Shown here in pieces: positions 1-5,339 of a DNA stretch of 5,339 nucleotides. Numbering within the stretch: position 1 is the stretch's first letter; the number at the start of each line of letters is the position of its first letter. The notes under the pieces are model-generated. The model ran no database searches. It saw nothing but the letters and a program-made list of their open reading frames with translations, and was not told the DNA's origin. The DNA lies in NCBI GenBank assembly GCA_003818675.1, contig RPPD01000192.1, forward strand, positions 1-5,339, read 5' to 3'. A program made the position numbers and the translations under genes. Origin of the DNA: Spirochaetaceae bacterium. GTDB lineage: Bacteria; Spirochaetota; Spirochaetia; SZUA-6; RPPD01.

Positions 1-2024
1 ACGCGATCCAGAAAACGTTTCACGCCCAAAATCCCATTTGTGGACCACGGTTTTGAAACCTCAAGGGGTCCCATAAACATCTCGTACAATCTCATGGCGT
101 CTGCGCCGAAGTCCTTAATGACATCATCAGGATTGATGACGTTTTTAAGCGACTTTGACATCTTGGCGATAATCCGCGCTACAGGTTTTCCAGTAGCGCG
201 CTCCACGAACGTCTCAGGACCCTTCTCATCCACCTCGTCCACAGGGACAAGTGAGCCGTTGGGCCGTTCATATGCAAATGAGGTGATCATGCCCTGGTTT
301 ACCAGACGCTGGAAGGGCTCCGCGGTATTAACAAGTCCCAAGTCAAATAACACCTTGTGCCAGAAGCGGGCGTACAGCAGATGGAGCACTGCATGCTCAG
401 CTCCGCCGACATAGAGATTGACTGGCATCCAGTAGTCTATTTTCTCATGCGAAGCAAAGGCCTTGTCATTATGCGGGTCAAGATAACGCAGGTAGTACCA
501 GCACGATCCAGCCCACTGCGGCATGGTGTTGGTCTCTCTCTTGGCATTGCCTTTGCATTTGGGACATTTGGTGTTGACCCAATCCGAAATTGTCGCCAAA
601 GGCGACTCACCAGTACCTGTGGGTACGTAGCTTTTCACCTCTGGCAGTGCCAGTGGCAGCTTGTCATGGGGTATTGCAATGATACCGCATTTGTCACAGT
701 GAACAAGCGGCATGGGCTCGCCCCAGTAGCGCTGGCGTGAAAAGATCCAATCGCGCAGCTTGTAGTTGACGGCCTTCCTGCCCTTGCCATTTTTAGAAAG
801 CCATTCCGTGATTTTTTCCTTGAACAAAAGCGTGGGAAGCCCGTCAAATTCGCAGGAGTTTACCGCAACGCCCTCTTCTGTAAACGCCTCGGCAAGCTCA
901 TGAAAGGTTCCATCCCTGGATACAACCTGGATGACGGGTATGTTAAACTTCTTTGCAAAAGCAAAGTCGCGCTCATCGTGGCCGGGCACAGCCATAATTG
1001 CCCCGGTACCGTAGGACATTAGGATGTAATCCGATATCCAGACAGGTATCTTTTTGTTGTTTACAGGATTTATTGCATAGGCGCCTGTGGCTACACCGGT
1101 TTTCTCCTTTGCAAGCTCTGTCCGTTCAAGGTCTGACTTGCTGTTGGCTTCCTTCACATATTTTTCAACAGCAGCCTTCTGTTCCGGTGTTGTTATTTTT
1201 TCCACAAGCGGGTGCTCAGGCGATAGCACCATGTAGGTGGCGCCAAAGAGCGTATCAGGCCGCGTTGTGTAGACTTCAATCTGCCCCTTGCCATCGTCGA
1301 TTCCATCGACTATATCAAATATTACGTTCGCGCCTTCGCTCCTGCCTATCCAGTTGCGCTGCATTACCTTGATTGACTCGGACCAGTCCAGGCCCTCGAG
1401 GTCAGAAAGCAAACGGTCTGCGTATGCCGTGATTTTCAGAATCCACTGGCGCAATTTTTTACGCTCCACCTTTGAGTGGCAGCGCTCGCAGTTGCCGTCC
1501 TTGACCTCCTCGTTTGCAAGACCGGTCTTGCAGGACGGGCAGAAATTTATCGGCACCTCGGACTCGTATGCGAGTCCCTTTTCAAAGAGCTTCAAAAAAA
1601 TCCACTGCGTCCACTTGTAATAATCAGCAGTGTGAGTGGAAACCTTGCGGTCCCAGTCATAGCAGAATCCGAGTGACTTGATCTGCTTCTCGAATTTAAC
1701 AATGTTTTCCTCTGTGGAAATACGGGGATGCGTGCCGGTCTTTATGGCATAGTTTTCAGCGGGCAGGCCGAATGAATCATACCCCATGGGATGGAGAACA
1801 TTGTAACCGTTCATTTTCAGATAGCGGGAATAAATATCAGTGGCGGTGTAGCCTTCGGGATGTCCCACATGCAGTCCCGCGCTGGATGGATACGGAAACA
1901 TGTCAAGCACATAGCAGCGCTTGTCCTTTGGCACCCCGGGATCTTCCGTTACCTTGAAGGTCTTGTTTTTCTCCCAATAATCCTGCCATTTTTTTTCAAT
2001 ACTGGAAAAATTGTAGTCACTCAT
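1..2024 (-). CDS. leuS: Leucyl-tRNA synthetase, C-terminus cut off by window edge
   Basis: Class I aminoacyl-tRNA synthetase that charges tRNA-Leu with leucine in the cytoplasm using ATP. I translated the whole frame: 674 codons without stop or frameshift, running off the left edge. About 190 residues of the usual ~860 are missing (rest of the anticodon-binding region and C-terminal domain). Visible landmarks are the HIGH motif as HVGH (52-55), the editing-domain threonine motif TTRPDT (253-258), HDERD of the editing site (349-353), the CWYYLRY block, and KMSKS (621-625). Two Cys4 sets suggest two zinc sites: CPSC/CERC (162, 165, 179, 182) and CDKC/CPKC (443, 446, 487, 490). The E. coli enzyme, as I recall it, lacks the second. 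The start is fixed, because the codon directly before the ATG is an in-frame TGA and the N-terminus [13 protein letters not shown] is typical of the family. No Shine-Dalgarno precedes it. It lies downstream of the efflux genes on the same strand but probably has its own promoter. Confidence 0.98.
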   Translation of the reverse strand, partial: MSDYNFSSIEKKWQDYWEKNKTFKVTEDPGVPKDKRCYVLDMFPYPSSAGLHVGHPEGYTATDIYSRYLKMNGYNVLHPMGYDSFGLPAENYAIKTGTHPRISTEENIVKFEKQIKSLGFCYDWDRKVSTHTADYYKWTQWIFLKLFEKGLAYESEVPINFCPSCKTGLANEEVKDGNCERCHSKVERKKLRQWILKITAYADRLLSDLEGLDWSESIKVMQRNWIGRSEGANVIFDIVDGIDDGKGQIEVYTTRPDTLFGATYMVLSPEHPLVEKITTPEQKAAVEKYVKEANSKSDLERTELAKEKTGVATGAYAINPVNNKKIPVWISDYILMSYGTGAIMAVPGHDERDFAFAKKFNIPVIQVVSRDGTFHELAEAFTEEGVAVNSCEFDGLPTLLFKEKITEWLSKNGKGRKAVNYKLRDWIFSRQRYWGEPMPLVHCDKCGIIAIPHDKLPLALPEVKSYVPTGTGESPLATISDWVNTKCPKCKGNAKRETNTMPQWAGSCWYYLRYLDPHNDKAFASHEKIDYWMPVNLYVGGAEHAVLHLLYARFWHKVLFDLGLVNTAEPFQRLVNQGMITSFAYERPNGSLVPVDEVDEKGPETFVERATGKPVARIIAKMSKSLKNVINPDDVIKDFGADAMRLYEMFMGPLEVSKPWSTNGILGVKRFLDR

Positions 2025-2030
2025 TCAGGC

Positions 2031-2059
2031 ATATTACTAAAGAGATGACGAAACGTCAA
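2031..2059 (-). promoter_or_regulatory. Candidate sigma-70-type promoter for leuS, predicted leaderless
   Basis: On the minus strand TTGACG (2059-2054, 5 of 6 to the consensus -35) is followed by a 17-nt spacer and TAATAT (2036-2031, 4 of 6 to the -10). Only six bases (2030-2025) separate the -10 from the leuS ATG, so a start 7 nt downstream would fall on the A of the start codon. No AG-rich ribosome binding site exists between the -10 and the ATG, which fits a leaderless mRNA. The consensus is the established bacterial housekeeping one; use by this organism is inferred. Confidence 0.55.
2046..2058. repeat. 13-bp palindrome overlapping the leuS promoter
   Basis: TGACG-AAA-CGTCA on the plus strand is a perfect inverted repeat with 5-bp arms and a 3-bp centre. 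It covers most of the -35 hexamer and the upstream part of the spacer of the candidate leuS promoter. It could be an operator for a dimeric regulator. A chance palindrome of this size is also possible. I do not recognise it as a known factor's site. Confidence 0.35.
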
Positions 2060-2060
2060 T

Positions 2061-2096
2061 TGAAGGTGCGCCTGCCCAGGATACCGCCCGCCTTCA
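2061..2096 (-). other. Imperfect inverted repeat upstream of the leuS -35
   Basis: TGAAGG at 2061-2066 pairs exactly with CCTTCA at 2091-2096. Inside lies a second small inverted repeat, CCT-GCCC-AGG (2071-2080), giving a nested hairpin potential of 6 bp plus 3 bp. No T-tract follows on the minus strand, so it is not a standard intrinsic terminator. It might slow transcripts coming from the efflux genes or protect a 3' end. The evidence is weak. Confidence 0.25.
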
Positions 2097-2100
2097 CTGG

Positions 2101-2131
2101 AGTATACCGGACAGAGTTTTACTCAGGTCAA
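2101..2131 (-). promoter_or_regulatory. Weaker second candidate promoter upstream of leuS
   Basis: On the minus strand TTGACC (2131-2126) and TATACT (2106-2101) each match the consensus hexamers at 5 of 6 positions. The 19-nt spacer is longer than ideal. Transcription would begin near 2094 and give leuS a leader of about 70 nt with no clear Shine-Dalgarno. The site begins only about 15 bases after the TolC-like gene's stop codon. Confidence 0.25.
2110..2129 (-). other. Small hairpin just after the TolC-like gene
   Basis: On the minus strand GAC-CT-GAGT-AAA-ACTC-T-GTC can fold as a 4-bp stem with a 3-nt loop, extended by 3 bp beyond a small internal loop. It starts about 17 bases after the stop codon at 2146. 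No run of T follows, so termination here would have to be Rho-dependent or elsewhere. It also overlaps the weaker candidate promoter. Confidence 0.2.
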
Positions 2132-2145
2132 CATGAGACAGGCTG

Positions 2146-3582
2146 TTATTGCGGTCCCGCTAAATTGCTGTCAGTAATTTCTTTTTTTTCATCCAACAAC
2201 TGGTCAGTGAAGCGGAGTATTTCCATATAATTGCCCGACATATTTATAATTACGGAAAGCCGTGCCTGCTCGATAGAATCCAGGCTGTTTCTGGCCGCTA
2301 TGAGGTCGTCAAGACCAGAGTTACCCAGATTGTACTGACGTTCGGTCTCCTGAAGAATCTGACGCGCCAGAATCACCTTCTGTTCCGCAAACTCAAGCTC
2401 TTTTATTTGGCCTGCAAATTCTGCCAGAAGGTTTGCGCATTGCATTCCCAGGGATTCACGCTGGTTTGCCATGTGAAAAACAGCCTTGTCCGTAGCGATT
2501 CTCTGCAGTTCAGCTCTGGCGCGCTGGTCCGCGTCAATTATGGGCACGCTCACTGACAGTCCGAACTTCAGGCTGTTTGAGAGGTTTTCCACGGGAAAAT
2601 AATCATCACCGTCAATTCCATATGTCGCGTAGAGTGCGGCGGTAGGCAAAAGAGAATCCACGGACACATCCAGCTCCTGCCTGCCGATCTGTACCAAAAG
2701 CGAAAGCATCATGGCTGTCCTGCTTCCCGCCAGGAATTTTTCCACGGTTGCTCTGGAATCAGGGATCTGCATTTCAAACTTCAAAGCCGCAGGAATACGC
2801 TTTAAAGCGGCCGGATCCAGACCAAGCATTCTCGCTATCTGCCCGTGTGTCTTGTCATACGAGTTCTGTGCGTTTAATAATTGTTCCTCCCTGCTTATCA
2901 CTACCAGTTGACTCTTGGCCGCATCAATCTGTTTTGCCACACCATATCGCTGTTTCTGCGTGATAAGGTCGCGCAGGGCCACGGTCTCCTGCAGGGATTT
3001 TTTGGCATAGCTGAGGTGCTCATACGCGGCGTACCATTGAATGTACAGCTTGATGATCTGGGTGAGATAGTCCTCATATGACTCCATAATCTGGTAACGG
3101 GCAACAGCCATTTCACTGTCTGCGATTTCTTCCCGCAATCGCGCTGTACTTCCGAACGCATTATTGAGAATGTTCTGCTCAATTTTAAAAAGAAAGCTTG
3201 ATGAACGCGCGCCTGAAAGTGATATCCCTGTCTCCCAGCCCGCACTCGCGGATGTTCCTGTCGCAGGCACTTGTTGCGAGAGCGAGATATCTCCCTCAAA
3301 ACCACCGGCATTCCCGCCTTCCAGGTCAACTGAATATTCCAGGTTCCCTTCAAGTAAAAGCCGTATGTCATCAACAGAAAGAGTCTTGTTGTATTCCAAG
3401 GTCAATTCCTGGATGAGAATTTCCCTGAACGAGCCATGTTCCCTTACACGTTTTACAAACTCAGCGAGCCCAAGGGGTCCGTTGTTCTCTTCCGAAAACA
3501 ACGGTTCATAAAATATGAATATGCAAAAAAAGAGTATAACCAGAAACATCTTTGCCATGATTCTGGAAATCCACAGTTTCAT
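2146..3582 (-). CDS. TolC-family outer-membrane efflux channel protein
   Basis: Complete 478-residue protein, the usual length for the family, whose trimers form a beta-barrel plus a long alpha-helical tunnel across the periplasm to export pump substrates. Residues 1-30 look like a signal peptide, with a positive start, a hydrophobic core at about 12-24 and likely cleavage near FS|EE (30/31). The internal duplication is visible. Each half has an amphipathic strand pair (about 97-121 and 305-349) followed by long coiled-coil-like helices (about 145-250 and 355-460). The repeat signature occurs twice: RDLITQKQRYGVAKQIDAAKS (204-224) and ERQYNLGNSGLDDLIAAR (414-431). The ATG at 3582 is preferred over the Met codons at 9 and 12 because AGGAG lies 5 nt upstream. 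Its ATG overlaps the TGA of the RND gene (ATGA), so it is likely co-transcribed and translationally coupled. The substrate cannot be told. The exact subfamily (TolC, OprM-like, CusC-like) is not resolved, and no canonical lipobox is present. Confidence 0.93.
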   Translation of the reverse strand: MKLWISRIMAKMFLVILFFCIFIFYEPLFSEENNGPLGLAEFVKRVREHGSFREILIQELTLEYNKTLSVDDIRLLLEGNLEYSVDLEGGNAGGFEGDISLSQQVPATGTSASAGWETGISLSGARSSSFLFKIEQNILNNAFGSTARLREEIADSEMAVARYQIMESYEDYLTQIIKLYIQWYAAYEHLSYAKKSLQETVALRDLITQKQRYGVAKQIDAAKSQLVVISREEQLLNAQNSYDKTHGQIARMLGLDPAALKRIPAALKFEMQIPDSRATVEKFLAGSRTAMMLSLLVQIGRQELDVSVDSLLPTAALYATYGIDGDDYFPVENLSNSLKFGLSVSVPIIDADQRARAELQRIATDKAVFHMANQRESLGMQCANLLAEFAGQIKELEFAEQKVILARQILQETERQYNLGNSGLDDLIAARNSLDSIEQARLSVIINMSGNYMEILRFTDQLLDEKKEITDSNLAGPQ

Positions 3583-5339
3583 GCCGGCTCCTTTTTTTTA
3601 GCAGGTCTGTGCTTCAGTTCCTTGGCAAGGCAGTAGAGTGCCGGCACCAAAACAAGCGTTATCACCATGCTGAACAACAGCCCCCATGCCATGGAGAGCA
3701 TCATGTCAGCAAGCAGGGAATCATAGCCGGCAATCCCGTAAGCGGTTGGCAGGAGTCCCACAACCGTGGTGACCGTGGTGAGAGTAACTGCCCTGAGCCG
3801 TAGCTTGGTGATGTTGGCCACACGCTGTATGGGAGTTTTCCCGTGAACAGGGTTGTTGTATTCACGTTCCAGTTTGTCCATAAGCACAATGGCATCATTG
3901 ACCACGACACCGCCCAGACCCAGAATGCCCACAGCGGCAAAAAAACCGTAGACCAGGATACCATGAATCTGGAAGGTCAGGATCACGCCCACGATCCCGA
4001 ATGGAATGGATAGCAGGATGATGAAAGGCTTGGTAAGCGAGTTCAGGGTGAGTACCAGAATAACATAAATAAGAATGAGAGCGAGCAGCATCGCCAGGGC
4101 AAAATCATTCCCGGATTTCCTCGTCTCTGCAATTTCACCATGAAACAGAATGGATGCCGTGGGATATTTTGCATAAAGGTCCGGGAACAGGTTTTTTTCC
4201 AGATGATCCGCGATCTCAAGCGGGGTCATTACCTGTGGAAGGCTGATTTTTTCCTGCGCAGAATTCACGGCAGGTGCGTTCTGTGGCTGCTGACCATTAT
4301 TTCGCGTTGCAGTCTCTGCGGTTGTCAGGTCCGCATAGACATGCTGTGTTCGCCTGCCATCAAGTTTAATGATGGTGTCAGGAGTTGTCCCACGCCGCAC
4401 CGAAACAAAGTCCCCCAGACGAATGAGATTTCCTGCCTGGTTTGGAACAGGCATGGACAACACGCTGGAGATGTTCTTTTTCATGGAATCTTCAATCGTT
4501 AGAATGATATCCGTTTCTTTATCATCCTTGATGAGAGTGTAAATGGTGTCTCCCGAGATAATAGTGCGAAGAACCGTTGCGAGCGTGGCAATGTTCACAC
4601 CCAGCCGCTCTGCCAACTCGCGATTAATAGACAATATCTCTTGCGGGAAGACAAGCTGTGTTTCCACACTGGCGTTTTTAAGCGATGGCATCCTGGCCAT
4701 GTACGCAACGATTTCATCAGCCACTTTTTTTCTTGTTGCGTCATCTGTCTCCTGGACAAGGACATCCACAGCGCTGCCGGATGACTGTCCAAAGCGGGAA
4801 CTGCCTACCATAATTGTGTCAAATCCGGGCAGCTTTTTTATCTCAGGATCCCACGCAGCAACAAGCTGTGAGTTTGACCTTGCGCGCATATTCCGTTCCA
4901 CTACCTCCACAGTCACGGTGAACTCGTTCTCCATTACCACACCACCACGCCTGGAACGCGCAACGCGCGAGGTCACACCAACCACATCCTTGCCAATCAT
5001 GGGGATAAAGAATTCCTCGATGGACCTTATTGCCTTCTCTGTCTCAAACTTGTCCCTGTTGGCAGGAAGGGAACCTGATATGAAAATCTGCGTGGTCTCT
5101 TCCCTTGGGAACATGGTGAACTTCATCTGTGTCATGAAAAACCAGCCGGAATACACAAGCAATATTATTAGTACAATGAAAACCAAAACTTTATGACGCA
5201 GGAGGTGCTCAAGCAGCCTGCCATAAGCATGCTCCACGCGCATGAACCAGTGCTCGTGGACTTGCCCGGGCTCCTTTATGGCCTTTCCCTTTTTTCCGAA
5301 CTTGAGGAGCAGATGAGAAGGAAGGACAAAGACAGATTC
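3579..5339 (-). CDS. RND efflux pump permease, C-terminal half; N-terminus beyond window edge
   Basis: Inner-membrane proton-driven pump of the AcrB/ACR_tran family, working with a TolC-type channel and a periplasmic adaptor. Visible are 586 residues, about half of the usual ~1,000-1,050. The frame stays open to the right edge, so the Met at 5243 is internal. It sits just before transmembrane helix 7, and the residues before it (SVFVLPSHLLLKF) look like the end of helix 6. Order in visible numbering: helix 7 (about 50-70), the second large periplasmic porter/docking loop (about 75-410), then helices 8 (413-432), 9 (438-459), 10 (463-488), 11 (516-538) and 12 (547-572), ending in a Lys-rich cytoplasmic tail. 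Helix 10 carries GGVVVNDAIVLMD, with Asn481 where AcrB has the proton-relay Lys940. Helix 11 keeps RLRAVTLT, matching AcrB Arg971 and Thr978. A Gln/Asn/Ala-rich stretch (about 340-367) interrupts the periplasmic domain. Drug, solvent or lipid substrates are all possible. The Lys940 difference and lack of a CusA-like Glu argue against close AcrB or heavy-metal pump membership. Confidence 0.95.
   Translation of the reverse strand, partial: ESVFVLPSHLLLKFGKKGKAIKEPGQVHEHWFMRVEHAYGRLLEHLLRHKVLVFIVLIILLVYSGWFFMTQMKFTMFPREETTQIFISGSLPANRDKFETEKAIRSIEEFFIPMIGKDVVGVTSRVARSRRGGVVMENEFTVTVEVVERNMRARSNSQLVAAWDPEIKKLPGFDTIMVGSSRFGQSSGSAVDVLVQETDDATRKKVADEIVAYMARMPSLKNASVETQLVFPQEILSINRELAERLGVNIATLATVLRTIISGDTIYTLIKDDKETDIILTIEDSMKKNISSVLSMPVPNQAGNLIRLGDFVSVRRGTTPDTIIKLDGRRTQHVYADLTTAETATRNNGQQPQNAPAVNSAQEKISLPQVMTPLEIADHLEKNLFPDLYAKYPTASILFHGEIAETRKSGNDFALAMLLALILIYVILVLTLNSLTKPFIILLSIPFGIVGVILTFQIHGILVYGFFAAVGILGLGGVVVNDAIVLMDKLEREYNNPVHGKTPIQRVANITKLRLRAVTLTTVTTVVGLLPTAYGIAGYDSLLADMMLSMAWGLLFSMVITLVLVPALYCLAKELKHRPAKKKEPA
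3583..3592 (-). promoter_or_regulatory. Ribosome binding site of the TolC-like gene inside the RND gene end
   Basis: AGGAG at 3592-3588 lies 5 nt before the ATG at 3582 and decides the start of the channel gene. It is embedded in the last codons of the RND gene (Lys-Lys-Lys-Glu-Pro-Ala-stop). An A8 tract (3599-3592) runs into it, which should keep the site unstructured. Confidence 0.75.

Noticed and set aside
40..1676. Several plus-strand open frames of 66-127 codons in the left third
   Set aside because: All are antisense to leuS, whose own frame is intact and carries every expected motif.
2025..2145. T-box riboswitch or leucine attenuator upstream of leuS
   Set aside because: The gap is only 121 bp, with no T-box sequence, no Leu-rich leader peptide and no terminator hairpin followed by T residues.
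2901..3374. A 157-codon minus-strand frame inside the TolC-like gene
   Set aside because: It overlaps the real gene in another frame, and its composition is Arg/Trp/Cys-rich without family motifs.
3520..3582. Possible lipoprotein signal at Cys20 of the TolC-like protein (VILFFC)
   Set aside because: The residue before the Cys is Phe, which does not fit a lipobox, and the hydrophobic segment continues past the Cys.
4543..5196. A 217-codon open frame on the plus strand opposite the RND gene
   Set aside because: The translation is Ser/Thr-rich with no recognisable domain, and it lies wholly antisense to a clear RND coding region. It is a shadow frame.
5241..5243. ATG as the start of a short half-size RND protein
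   Set aside because: The frame is open upstream to the window edge and encodes sequence matching the helix 6-7 linker. No Shine-Dalgarno sits at a suitable distance before this ATG.

Overview
The window comes from a Gram-negative (diderm) bacterium. It carries the inner-membrane pump and outer-membrane channel of a TolC-dependent RND efflux system, next to a housekeeping aminoacyl-tRNA synthetase gene. Base composition is roughly balanced. The leucyl-tRNA synthetase resembles, from memory, those of spirochaetes and related diderms ([20 protein letters not shown] block, two Cys4 zinc sites). That affiliation is an impression, not a result. No tRNA, rRNA, CRISPR, insertion sequence or phage gene was seen.

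Layout: all three genes lie on the minus strand, so transcription runs from high to low coordinates. The right end (3579 to the edge at 5339) is the C-terminal half of an RND permease whose N-terminal half lies outside the window. It overlaps the next gene by four bases (ATGA). That gene (2146-3582) encodes a complete TolC-family outer-membrane protein. A 121-bp gap follows (2025-2145), then leuS from 2024 to the left edge, with 674 codons visible and the C-terminal part missing.

Function: the RND protein would use the proton gradient to pump substrates from the periplasm or inner membrane into a channel formed by the TolC-like protein. The third partner, a periplasmic adaptor, is not in the window; by analogy with other operons it would be expected upstream of the RND gene. 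The ATGA overlap and strong ribosome binding site suggest translational coupling. leuS looks like a separate transcription unit. The gap holds a good sigma-70-like promoter whose predicted start point falls on the leuS ATG, no Shine-Dalgarno sequence is present, and a TGA stop abuts the ATG. Leaderless expression of leuS is therefore plausible. A 13-bp palindrome overlaps that promoter, and a second, weaker promoter and two small hairpins lie upstream.

I found no convincing new biological system. The best leads are the compact leuS promoter region, an A8 slippery tract at the RND/TolC junction, and the Asn in place of the transmembrane-helix-10 Lys in the RND pump.
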